From contig OY728152.1 of NCBI GenBank assembly GCA_963277665.1, positions 1,182,974,357 to 1,183,038,356 of the forward strand: DNA of 64,000 nucleotides, written 5' to 3'. Shown one piece after another: positions 53,950 through 64,000 of the stretch. How positions within the stretch are numbered: position 1 is the first letter of the stretch; each line of letters starts with the position of its first letter. The DNA is from Viscum album (Eukaryota > Streptophyta > Magnoliopsida > Santalales > Viscaceae). The notes under the pieces are model-generated. The model was not told the origin of the DNA and ran no database searches. It saw only the letters and a program-made list of their open reading frames with translations. A program made the position numbers and the translations under genes.

Positions 53950-54320
53950 TGTGAATTCAAGATGAAAGGAAGGACTCTAGTCGAAGTTGTGTCTCGATTT
54001 GGAATACATTTTCCTGGGGGAAGCAATGGTTTGTTAGAGGGGACATCAACACTATCTTTGAAACATTAGAGAAAAATGGAGTGGGACTCCTTCTTCATAG
54101 TGAAAGTCTATCCTTCTTGTCATTTACTAGACAAGAGGGCCTCCTGCTCCACGGATACACAACTGATAGAATAATCTGGGGCTATAAAGTAAAACATCAG
54201 TGATGCATGTGCTGTCGGTTAGACCAGTACTATTGGAAACATCTGGCCATATCATCCAGTTTGAATGATGCAGTTATCTACCTTGTTCATCCTCTATGGG
54301 ACAATACCCTCTCCTCATTC
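53950..54320 (+). pseudogene. LINE apurinic/apyrimidinic endonuclease remnant
   Basis: One frame reads WGKQWFVRGDINTIFE, the LINE endonuclease block PWxVGGDFNxI. It continues through SESLSFLSFTRQEGLLLHGY, corresponding to the ESLxxFxxFIxxxGLxDLGF stretch. After a stop, RLDQYYWKHLAI and later HPLWDNTLS fit the LDRxLxN and SDHxPI blocks; the catalytic His of SDH is replaced. This domain nicks target DNA to prime reverse transcription. Frame continuity between the first and second halves is lost. Confidence 0.8.
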
Positions 54321-54489
54321 ATTTGATTGTAGGAAATGAGGGCAGAACAAGCTTCTTCTTCTCCAGCCACTGTACACAACACACTAAATTGTAATCATGA
54401 TTTCATATTTTCGAGGATTACACTTCTCAGAGAACATAGTGGGATATATTTTATAACAAATTATTTTTCTTGTGACCTATTCTATTCTC

Positions 54490-54790
54490 TTAAGAAAACA
54501 TCCTTCCTCTTATCCAGGCTAGCCTGCATGATGTGGAATGTGATATCATCTATGATGATGCCAGTCTTGATGAGGCATGGGATGAAGACTGGTTTTGTAT
54601 TTCATGGCCCCAAAAATTTTTTTTTGGAAATCCTTCTAGAATATGAGACAGGTCTCCTTGAAAAGGTCAAAAGCTATATAACTAAAAGAATCTGACCAAT
54701 ACACAAATTATTCACATGCTTGATTTAAGGATAAACAATGTGAATCAAAGACTAAAATTCATCATTCTGATGTTCATACAATAATGATCT
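54490..54790 (+). pseudogene. LINE linker between endonuclease and RT, remnant
   Basis: In one frame, LIQASLHDVECD and then DEAWDEDWFCISWPQKFFF resemble the helical linker of plant LINE ORF2 (LxxxQxxLxxDP...EExFxxQKSRxxWL). Near 54697-54770 a further frame gives NTQIIHMLDLRINNVNQ, matching DxNTKFFHxxxxxRRxxNxI. A 119-codon open frame across 54336-54695 is in a different phase and is only a shadow. Confidence 0.55.
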
Positions 54791-54984
54791 TGTGGAGATT
54801 GGTGGTATGATGAATAATCATTTAAATATTTTATCATGTGAACCTAACATGTGAATGAAGAATATATACCCTAAATTCTAGGATGAACTCTTTAATTTTA
54901 TAATGTGTATGGTTTACAACCATTCCAATGCTATGAATGTTAGCATTCATGAAGATAAAGAAGACTTGGAATTTATTTTTGTCA

Positions 54985-56345
54985 CTAAATTTTTATAGCA
55001 CCCAAAATCCGTATGACTTCCCGGACTAATTCAACAATAGCTTATAGAGTATCATCTAGGAGGATCATGTTGCAGCTATCAGGGAATTCGTTTGGGGGGG
55101 GGTGCTTCAAAGGGTTGTGTGTGGTAAAAAATATTTCGAAATTCAAAATAATAATAAACCCTATTCATTTAATAAATCTATTCCTATAATAATGTTCAAT
55201 TATATATAAAAGTTATTGTATTCCATCAACAACAATAGACATTCATGCTTCACCGACTATTGGGTCGCTGAGGAAGAACATGATTTCCTCTAGGGAAGAT
55301 CCATATGAGGGTCCATTAGTATTTCCCAAAAGATTGGTGGTTATAAAAATAGGAATGTGACAATATCCAATATCATTATATAGGATTACATAGAGAGGGC
55401 TTATAACCACATAGAGTTGGGTTTTAATAGCATGGTGATAAGATGCTTGGGTTTATCTTAGTAGACCAATAACATGTCATTATAATTCTATAGATCATAA
55501 CTATTTAACATGTTGTTCAAGGAGTGGTAGTGTGGTTTCATGAAATCTTAATGGGGATATGAAAAGGGGACCCTCTCTCCCTCTCCACCTTCATTATGGT
55601 TTAATATTCCCTTAGAATACATAAACCCTTCTACACACAACATGGTCAGATTATCCCTAACAACTATAGAGGGAATTTCCTTGGGGTTTCCCATATCCTA
55701 ATTGTAGCTAAATTTGTATTTATCATCATTGGAACCAATTCATCAGACAATGGATTATACAATATGAAGAAAGAATACTGTAGGTTGAGATTGATTCCTA
55801 TTAAGTATGAGAAAAACCACACAATCTATTGTTATAATATCTCAGCTATGAGAAGGTCTAACATGAAATATATCATATTCATAAGGGGTAAAATAATTCT
55901 AATGGATTATTTGGAGGCACCCATTGGACGTGGAGGGGTCTCCATTAGAAACATTGAAAGCATTATCAAGAAAATCATCGACCACATCAATAACTGGAAA
56001 AACTGATTTCTCTCTTTTGGTGGGAGGATCACCCTTTTTGAATTGTTTGATTCCATTAATTCCCATGAATATAAATTTGGTGCATAAGTTTCAAATTTCA
56101 ATCCATAATGAGATACTGAATCTCATATGGACTTTTTTTGGGATGCCAAGGGGGGGATTCCATTGAGCCTCCTAGTCTAGGATACCAAAACTAGTCGAAC
56201 AAGGGGGTAATAATATAATAAATTTGTGGTAATATATAGACTCTCTCTATGGATAACATGATTTGGAGTTTTTGGAAGGTAGATCACTGTGGAGAAATTT
56301 TTTCCAATGTAAATATGGATATGGTTCAATATTGTAATGTTTTCA
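54985..56345 (+). pseudogene. LINE reverse transcriptase remnant
   Basis: Visible blocks in order: NPYDF near 54999-55015 (PxDFRPISL); the GDPLSP motif region near 55560-55590, damaged to KRGPSLPL; VSHILIVAKFVFIIIGT near 55688-55740, where the catalytic FADD has become VAKF; EAPIGRGGVSIRN and IDHINNWKN up to 56003, followed without the usual Arg by FLSFGGRITL (LGxPIG...WKxKxLSxGGRxTLI). Finally, 56200-56345 reads QGG...INLW and EGRSLWRNFFQCKYGYGS, the post-RT thumb/linker. Loss of both active-site Asp makes it dead. The match over the WKN-to-ITL stretch is very strong. Confidence 0.92.
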
Positions 56346-56349
56346 CCCA

Positions 56350-57239
56350 CCACTTTTATGGTTCACATTTCTGTGGAACATTCTAACTCAATAATATTAT
56401 TCATAGTGGGTTTTGGAAATTATGTAATGAATTTGTAGGATTTAAAATGCTGGTCAATGTTTTGGGTTTTCCTAGATGCTGCACAACTGAACAATGATTT
56501 AAATTGGGTAGAAAACACCCAAATTATATTCACTCAATCCATAGTCTCATTCAGAGAGATACCATTGAAACATTATGTAGGAGAAAATTCCTTATCAATG
56601 CTTCTTAAAAGACTCCTCTTTAGGAATATTCACAGAAAATTATTAAAGCGGGTTATTTTATTTAGTGGCTTTGAGAGATCCAAGGGGTTGATGTCTTAGT
56701 TATAAATAAATCCAACAAAAGTACATTTTTTGTTTATAAATTTCAAAATTGTGCTATGGAATAAAATACAATTGTAAATACTAAAGGGATCCATCAAGAT
56801 TCTAGATGAACGTGTTGCTTTGATCAAAGATATGATTCATACCTAAAAACCTTATTATTGGGAAACTCAGCACGTAGATTAGGATTTGATTTGGGGATTT
56901 TTAGACCCCTCGCATGTGTTATTGATTCTATGGGGGACATTCTTGAATAGTGTTTCATTATGTCGAGTAGGAACACCCAGGAGGTGAAGGCCCAACATAT
57001 CCTACATTCGGCTGGCTAATGGTATATTTGGCATGATCATAACCATGACTAGAAAAATTATCAACCCACATTAGTGAAAAGCCATGTCTTGAAGGATAAA
57101 ATCCTTGTGATTTATATTGCAAGCCTAATGTTCCTCCATGGGATGGATTCCTCCCTCTTTTTTTATTTTAACAAAATACCTCCTCAAGATGTGCCCAGTT
57201 TGGAACATTGGGGGAACTGGGTGTGCTAGTCTCCTCCTA
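56350..57239 (+). pseudogene. LINE ORF2 C-terminal linker / zf-RVT region, unresolved
   Basis: Expected to hold the zinc-binding RVT module between RT and RNase H. Near 56350-56460 a frame resembling GSHFCGT...SGFWKLCN fits the start of that region. Beyond this the sequence is too broken to assign. The open frame 56457-56699 resembles no known protein. Confidence 0.4.
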
Positions 57240-57420
57240 CCCATTACCTCATGAAATATTCTGATGGTGCATGCGGGCAGGGAGATATGATTGGAGTGGG
57301 TGTGGCATGTGACCCTATGGATTATGTTTTTCCTTCCTTAAATATATTTTATGGGGTTTTCATTTCCTTGCATACTAAATCTGATGATATGCATAGTGGG
57401 GTAGATCAATTAGGCAAATG
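57240..57420 (+). pseudogene. LINE C-terminal RNase H-like domain remnant
   Basis: One frame reads VC, a stop, SPPTHYLMKYSDGACGQGDM and then IGVGVACDPMDYVFPSL, ending HTKSDDMHSGVDQLG. It parallels the RNase H domain of plant LINEs (WxxPPxxxxKxNxDGAxxGNPGxxGxGxVxRD...ExxALxxGLxLA), with the Asp of SDGA in the first catalytic position. The position downstream of RT is correct. Upstream, VPSLEHW near 57190 suits the usual lead-in. Confidence 0.7.
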
Positions 57421-57500
57421 ATTGACCCCCCAGACCCTCTGGAAACTGACTACAAAATTATGTAAGGATTATATAAATAACATTCATACAGACCATGGTA

Positions 57501-60500
57501 GATCACAATTATAACACTAAAATAAAACGACCAAATTTTCAGTGATATGGAACTACTCAACAAGTTTTGAAAATGCAACTATATTGAAAACATTCAAGTA
57601 TCTATGGTTCAAAAGACCATTCTCACATAGAATTATTTACCTGGGGGTCCCTCCCCTCGGAAATATTGACTTTTTGATAGGTGACTATCTATGTATTCAT
57701 TTTATAGACATCCCAAAATGCTTTGTATTCTCTACATCATCCAATTTATAAAATAAATATTGTGTGTAAAGATATTATCTAGGATAGATGTTAATAACAT
57801 AAGAAGAAAATACATTTTACCTAGAGTCCAGATGAACCAACACTATAGATCTATAATATTTATAGTAAAAATGGAATTTAAAAGGCATGGATAACTTCAT
57901 TATTCATTAGGTTTGTTATACATTGGTGTCTTTGAAATAATAAGGGTATTCAAATAGGATTCAAATTTATAATATATTTTTTACATTTATTAATTCATTG
58001 AGCATGATTTTGTTGCATTGTTCAGTAAACTGTGAACCAATCATTCTTTCCAAATATCTCAAGTAACACTATTTTTTACAATCTCACAAGGTCTTTAAAA
58101 ACGTTTTGGAATAATTATTCTAAACATGGACTTTATAAGGCATCTAAGACCCTAAAATCATCCAAAATATACATGAGACATTATCTAGTCAAAGAATATG
58201 TCAAATAAATTTATTGTAGTAATGAATTAAATGATTAAGGTTAATTGGAAAAAAACTTCTTATAAAATTCCACTTCTAAAGACCGACCCTCCTTGAGAAT
58301 TGACTGTAGATTTTCGTAACATCCAAATCATTCTACTATGATAGAATATCAGAGTCTATCTACTAAGTATCATCTTGGATATGTCCATCATATCATATGA
58401 CATTGAAATGTGAATCAAAGTTTTCTAAATAAAATATGTCATTCTAGTATATGATCGACATTGAGTGCATAAAATTGATGCATCGTACTATAGCTAAATT
58501 TCCTCAAAATAATCCAAGGAAATTTGATTGGGAATTACTCCCAATAGTAATATACATTTAAAATGTAATTAAAACATGAATAATAGGATTGAAAATCAAA
58601 ATGGTAGGTCACTATCTTGAGATGTTTCTTAATCATTTATGATCCAATAAATCTTAGTAAAAACTTCACTTGATTCCACAATCATGGATTCCCATCATGA
58701 GATATGAACCTTAATAAAAAACAATAATAGACACTTAATATCATTTTCCACCTCCTCATATCATTTTTTGATCGATTAATACTCTATGTAGTAATTATTA
58801 TCTTTTAGATCAATTTTACTCTCTCAGAAGTATCCATTATAAATCTCTATTCGATGACAAATATGTCACTTACAACAAACCAAGATATTACTAAGCAATA
58901 TGGTTGATCATAATGAGTCTTATATGGTTCCATATGAATCAAATCATATTATTTTTTATTTTACATGATTCAATATAATGATATGTGATCATCCCAATAT
59001 AAAAAATTCCCAAAATGCAATCCCATAACATATCCTCTAATATCTAGATTAGCCTCCTTGACTATCCATTATTCTCTGGATAATATCATGCAATCAGTTT
59101 CATCATGATTCACAAATCCTTTCAAATCTCTTATAAAACCATTAAATGATGTTCATGTATCTTCTTATGGTACCCTCTAATTAGCCTGACGTGGGATTCA
59201 TTAATCACCCAACTAAATTTCATAGAAACAAACATCATTATTTAAAGGGGAACATGTTATCCCCTTTATAATGAATATTGTCACATCATCCAACATACAC
59301 ATAGGCACATGTTGGGATTGAAGCAACCCACCATATAACTAAGGCTTGGCCTTTAACCTTTTGAATAAAAGCCATCATGATATAAAATTGGAGATCTCCC
59401 TCATTATTAACGAAAAAATAAACAATAGATATTATTGTTTATCATAACGGACATTGGATGCATTTCCCATTATAAATAATAATATAATATTATCATCTCA
59501 TACCTTAAAAATGATGGTACAAATTATCACCCATGAATTTGAATCATGTCATCTTCTAAGGACCACCTTGGTTCTGGGTCATTTCCCACCAATAACACTT
59601 CCACCACTAAAAAAATAATATATGGATTATATCAATCAATTTTATAGGATAATAATAAACACATGATTACCCAAGAAAAAAATCCACAACTGAATGATAT
59701 TTAGATGATTTTACTAAACACATAAACATCTAATTTTTCAGACACCATCCTTCCAGTAATGGTCACTCTCCTAACCCTTATGAATCTTGTGTTTATATAT
59801 TGATAGTAACTTAAATGGAATTAACATTACTTATATAATATGCCACCTCAATGTCAAAATATTCACAAATATTCCACCTAATTCATATTCCTATAATAAC
59901 TGGTCTTATCTGTAACAACTAGTGCCTTGTAGAAAAATGTTTTCACCTCACTAGAGTCAAACCACATTCCTGGATGGGATAACAAAAGAAAGAATATTTA
60001 CCTAGAAAAAAAATTATTAATGATGTGTATTTTACTCACTCTCTTAAACCCTATGAAACATCCCATATGATATCCCAAACTAATCAACACTCTAGAAAAA
60101 ACACTCCGACTATAGAGTTCTAATCAGTTAGGATCCCAAGAAAAACGTTCCACCTTTTTGAGATTCATAGTAATTCTTATCCTTTTATCCCCTTAACATT
60201 ATATGGTCTTAACTTCATGATACATTTAGAAGAAAATGACCTCATTGTTGAACCTATATCTCAATATTGGTAGTTCCACAACACATCCAGCTTGGTTCCC
60301 CCTCAAATACCAATGTATCTACTAGAACACAAAAAACACCAATTTTCATATAGACCTTTTCCCATAACTAATCCCTTACCACTTTACCAAATTGGTCATC
60401 AGACTTTTACTATCCCTATAGGTCAAAAAATTTTCTATCATGTGTGTTTTAATGTCTATTATGATTCAAAAAATAGTTTTTTCTATTATATTTAGGTTGT

Positions 60501-60639
60501 TTCCAAAATTAAATTTTAATTTTGTTTGCATAGGTAGTAAAAATTATCCTTTTAACACCTTAACATTCCAGGGTGTTAACCAGCATCAAATTTTAATCAT
60601 TATTTAAGAAGATATATCATGATATCTTATAGTCTATGT
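57501..60639. other. AT-rich sequence, LINE tail and possible decayed gypsy interior
   Basis: 57542-57751 holds a 70-codon plus-strand open frame without recognisable family; it may be the 3' end of the LINE. From 57.8 kb the plus strand is C/A-biased, like the minus-oriented gypsy elements here. The integrase of the element whose RT lies at 61.5 kb should fall around 58.5-60.3 kb, but no integrase motif could be read with the right spacing. Confidence 0.35.
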
Positions 60640-60689
60640 AAACGAAAAACATCTCACCAAAGAGATACAGACATCAAAAATTTAGATCA

Positions 60690-60790
60690 TGGACTATAAC
60701 CACATACTCTACGTCTGGTGCAAGGTAGTTCTACTCTTGGGTTCATAACTAATTTTACCCATAATCGACTACCTAATTCCTCAATATCAT
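60690..60790 (-). pseudogene. RNase H start, gypsy remnant
   Basis: On the plus strand, TACTCTACGTCTGGTGCAAG and the following GTAGTTCTACTC match AACTCTAGATCATGCGCCAG and GTAGTTCATCTC of the better preserved element, where this segment encodes the PxxxxYLAHDLEL block on the minus strand. The nucleotide similarity is visible by eye. The translated frame is broken. Confidence 0.6.
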
Positions 60791-61479
60791 CACATATTCT
60801 CAACCAACACCAAATTAATGACCATACACCATATATCCCATCCCAATATCATAATGAATGAAATTTATATATCAATAATTACAAATTCAGATTGAGGGAG
60901 GCCACATAAAAGTTATTTGGACGCACTTTCATAAATATTTTTCTTAGACATGTATGTCACTAGAACATCTAAATGTGAGACATCCTATATAAAATTATTA
61001 TAGTACCAACCAATACCCAAGAAAATTCATCATCTCAAATTAATTCATGGGATTTTATCAACACATAATAATCATAAAGTTCTCTAGGTCATTTGAAATA
61101 CCTGCTATGGAAATTATAGTTTTGAGGTATCATAAACCCTTAATTTAGATTTGACACTTTTAAAGATTAGAATAAATATAATAGGAATTGTTTTTTTATT
61201 AAAGTTAAGTTTTTATGTTAAATTATGTATAATGTCACAACATATATTAATAAAATGTCTAGAAATAAAATAATAAAAAATTAAAGATATTGATGGAAAT
61301 TCCTACTCATGAGATCCATGAACCATACTAGATAATTTTCCCATGATAACCGCATTCCAATATACTCATATAGTCCATAGATTCTCTTATCCATTATCTT
61401 GGTAATATCAGCCACTTTGACTCAAAGCCAGTGGTAGCGTGAATATAGATCAATCTGAGAAAACCATAGTGTTCTCCCC

Positions 61480-61700
61480 AACTGATCAGTTAGATTATAT
61501 GTCTTTGGTTATGGGTACATGTTCTCTTCCATTAAATGATTCATATTCTTATTTTATACACAAATCCAAATACCTTCATTAACATTACATGAAACCACAC
61601 TAGAGGACCCGAAATAGAATTTATTGGGATGATAAAACCCGTGACCACAAACTATTATAATAGAAATATCATCTCACTCAACTCAAATAGTTCAATATGA
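61480..61700 (-). pseudogene. reverse transcriptase fingers, gypsy remnant
   Basis: Minus-strand reading of 61489-61526 gives NMYP, a stop, PKTYNL, matching NRYPLPRIDDL with one stop. Further upstream in element direction, 61590-61640 gives GFYHPNKFYFGSSSVV, lining up position by position with [16 protein letters not shown] at several residues (GF, P, G). The region between, expected to carry YxDYRxLN, is eroded. The two blocks are the correct distance apart (about 100 bp). Confidence 0.65.
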
Positions 61701-61710
61701 ATATGTGTTA

Positions 61711-63732
61711 TAAAAATTTGTTTCTACCCAAGTATATGTTCAATAAAAAATTCAATTCCTCAATCAATAGTTTGTAATGAGAAGTATTTTAGGAATAAAT
61801 CAAGATAACGATACACCAAATAAATAATTATTAATATGGATACTACTGATTATGTCGAAATAACCAAGTCTAATACATGAATCCAGATGACAACACCCTA
61901 GATCAATCACATTCCTATCATTCCTATACAAAATTTCTACATACCATTCAACAAGAGCATCACTTTTATTGATATAGTGAAAAACACAATATATTTCTAA
62001 TCAAAATATCAGACATAAAATATTGAAATCCCATAACATAAAGTCCAATATATTTATAATAATTGGAAATTATACATGACACAATATACATCAATATAGA
62101 TGTTATAACTTCATTCCCTAGCATGTGTCATGATAGTGTTGATAAAAATATGACTTAATTGGTAAATATGGGGTAACAAAAACTTGAGAAGATAAGATAA
62201 AATGTGATGTTACTAGATTAAAATTTTTATTGATAACATATAGGTAATCCTGACCGTAGATCTATGTGATTAACGCCCCTCTCTATTTGTGCATATAATA
62301 TAATCCATCATGTATTGTCTTCCTACCATTGTTGAAATACATTTCATATGTACTTCATGGATTGAATAATTAACCCGAGCATATGGTGAGTGGGTACATT
62401 AATGAGTACACCAATCATTACCTGACACTATAACCATTTCTCTGAACATGGAACCATAGAACAAACTAATTGGATATGATTCACTATTTGAGATATATTA
62501 CATTTCTTAGGGGAAATCTTGAATGATATAATAAAATATATCCTCCATACATAATTATATGATCATGCAGAACCTCATCACACAGAGGTAGTAGGTGAGT
62601 CCCTACATAGCTTTACAAATTGTTCATGGTGTTATACTTCCACGATACACTAATTCAAACAATCAGAAGATGGAATTTATTTTGTATTGTGAAATACAAT
62701 AATAAACACATTTTTTACTAGATGAAAACATATATGCTTATACCCATTCATCCCTTCTCAAAATTAATATCCATTGGATTACCTCAATACGTATTTTGAG
62801 GTCAAATACCCTAACATGTCATATAATATTCACAAGAATGATAATATCAAATATTTTATCCATTACATCCAATTTACAATAAAAAATATGATCAAAGAAC
62901 TGAAACTCCATGAAACATGAAGAATAAGTATTAAGTAATTTCATAAAATTATAAATAATTAAAAACAATTGTGGTTAGTCCATCTTCATCATGTTGGAAG
63001 AGAACACCATAAAGATTAGAACAACGAATTCCCCCCACGTACGTTTCTTACCCCTATATTCAGATTAAAAACCCCCCACAATCACATGGATGTTCCCTAA
63101 TGTACAATGGTAGGAATATTCATGCTCCATTCCTCATGAGTATCCATAAAATCAAAGATTCCGTAAATAATTTAAATGAAAAACAAATTTTATTGGGGAA
63201 AACTAATGACAGGGAATGATTAAAAATGATGGAGATGGATATTTGGAGCACAATCAAACATAACCACTATTCTTTTGAATGAAAATATAGAAGAATCCAA
63301 TATCACATGGGATTTAAACCAAATACACATGGATACGTGATGGATTTTACTATGGGGAATCCCCTAATACATATTTTTTTTAAATTGGAGCATCCACCAT
63401 GGAAATAATATTCTAAATTGATTCTCTTCAATCCTTGTATAATGTCTTTGAGGTTTAACTTTTTTGTTAAATTTCAAAAAAAAATACATAGAACATATAA
63501 AAAAACTGTTATAATTAAATAATATATTGTTATATGGAATTTACAATGTATTTATATGGCCATGTTAATAATTGGAGATACCCATACATAAGGAAATGTC
63601 TCATAGTTCTAAAAAAGATACTATACATGACCTCTATACTGAGTCCTTCACCACAATCACATATATATAAAATAATAGGATGCACAATTTCAACTAACTT
63701 ATTCAAGCATTAATATATAATAATAGAAGATA
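61711..63732. other. AT-rich sequence without recognisable genes
   Basis: Protease and gag of the 61-kb gypsy element should lie around 62.1-63.5 kb by analogy, but none of their motifs is readable. The plus strand remains C/A-biased, as expected for minus-strand transposon debris. Confidence 0.35.
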
Positions 63733-63758
63733 ATATATATATATATATATATATATAT
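63733..63758. repeat. (AT)n microsatellite
   Basis: Thirteen uninterrupted AT units. Confidence 0.95.
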
Positions 63759-64000
63759 CCAAACAAATAGAACAAGAAAAAATATAATTAAATAACTTCT
63801 CTATAACCACCAATATTTATATATATGGAACGCTATACCTCAGGACTATTCATGATTCACGAACCCAACCCAAGCGTGAAAAATATAACAAAACAATATA
63901 TTTTCACACAACATCAAATTGTAATGACACATTCATAACAACAATCCAGTTATATAAATAAGAGCTTAGCTACACATCAGTTAACAAGAAAAATGGAATC

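Larger units (their letters stand above)
53430..57500 (+). mobile_element. plant L1-type LINE, decayed
   Basis: Parts of both LINE ORFs occur in the correct order on the plus strand. They are an ORF1 DUF4283/zinc-knuckle-like region (53437-53775), the apurinic endonuclease (53950-54320), a linker (54490-54790), reverse transcriptase with its downstream thumb/linker (54985-56345) and a C-terminal RNase H-like domain (57240-57420). Order, spacing and a total of about 4 kb fit a plant L1. Stops and frameshifts are frequent, and the RT active site is lost. No poly(A) tail or target duplication was found, so both ends are approximate. LTRs are absent, as expected. Confidence 0.85.
60640..61710 (-). 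mobile_element. decayed Ty3/gypsy element, RT-RNase H segment
   Basis: Two landmarks align with the element at 6.5-16.4 kb: the RNase H start (near 60710 against 10081) and the RT fingers/palm start (near 61510 against 10870). They are about 800 bp apart here and about 780 bp there. This agreement in order, orientation and spacing supports a genuine gypsy pol on the minus strand. Neither LTR, protease nor gag was identified. The 3' side is lost in AT-rich sequence, and the 5' side runs toward the window end. Confidence 0.65.

Noticed and set aside
54336..54695. 119-codon plus-strand open frame as a gene
   Set aside because: The LINE linker is read in a different frame over the same bases, so this frame is incidental.
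59575..59603. CYWWEM on the minus strand as the integrase YWWPGM motif of the 61-kb gypsy element
   Set aside because: It lies about 1,120 bp from the RNase H landmark instead of about 600, and no flanking HPG or CxxC pattern is present.
1..64000. CRISPR arrays, bacterial operons, defence systems or intact viral genes
   Set aside because: None seen. Repeats are microsatellites, LTRs or the 72-bp leader array, and all coding traces are eukaryotic retrotransposon remnants.

Overview
The window looks like plant nuclear heterochromatin: a very AT-rich transposon graveyard. I found no tRNA gene and no ordinary host gene. Every coding signal I recognise belongs to a retrotransposon: Ty3/gypsy chromoviruses (Tekay/Del-like, with an integrase chromodomain), one plant L1-type LINE, and a short LTR-like piece carrying a 5S rRNA-like sequence, as in Cassandra TRIM elements. 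These families, and a primer-binding site resembling plant initiator tRNA-Met sites, point to a seed plant. The extreme AT content of the eroded parts would suit a lineage with strong AT mutational pressure. The species cannot be named from the sequence.

Layout. (1) 1-1045: 3' end of a heavily decayed gypsy element on the minus strand (chromodomain, integrase HPQ-DG block). 1046-6501 is AT-rich with nothing recognisable. (2) 6507-16432: a nearly complete but dead gypsy chromovirus on the minus strand, flanked by an AATTT target duplication. It has a 5' LTR (14505-16432), primer-binding site, long leader, gag, protease, RT, RNase H, integrase and chromodomain, then a 3' LTR (6507 to about 8280) that has lost its U3 start. 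The leader holds a 5S-like LTR segment and a 72-bp tandem array. (3) 16438-40521: AT-rich, microsatellites, no gene. (4) 40522-45130: two same-strand LTR copies exactly 2,100 bp apart at their starts, a polypurine tract before the second, and a TATA/leader-like region after it. (5) 46850-49412 onward: weak plus-strand gag traces, then a polypurine tract and LTR start of another gypsy element. (6) About 53430-57500: decayed LINE on the plus strand with ORF1-like, endonuclease, RT and RNase H parts in order. (7) 60640-61710: RNase H and RT blocks of a third minus-strand gypsy element, spaced as in element 2, in AT-rich sequence running to the window end.

No piece appears functional. The 6.5-16.4 kb element is much richer in G+C than its surroundings, so it is the youngest large insertion, although its two LTRs already differ at many sites.
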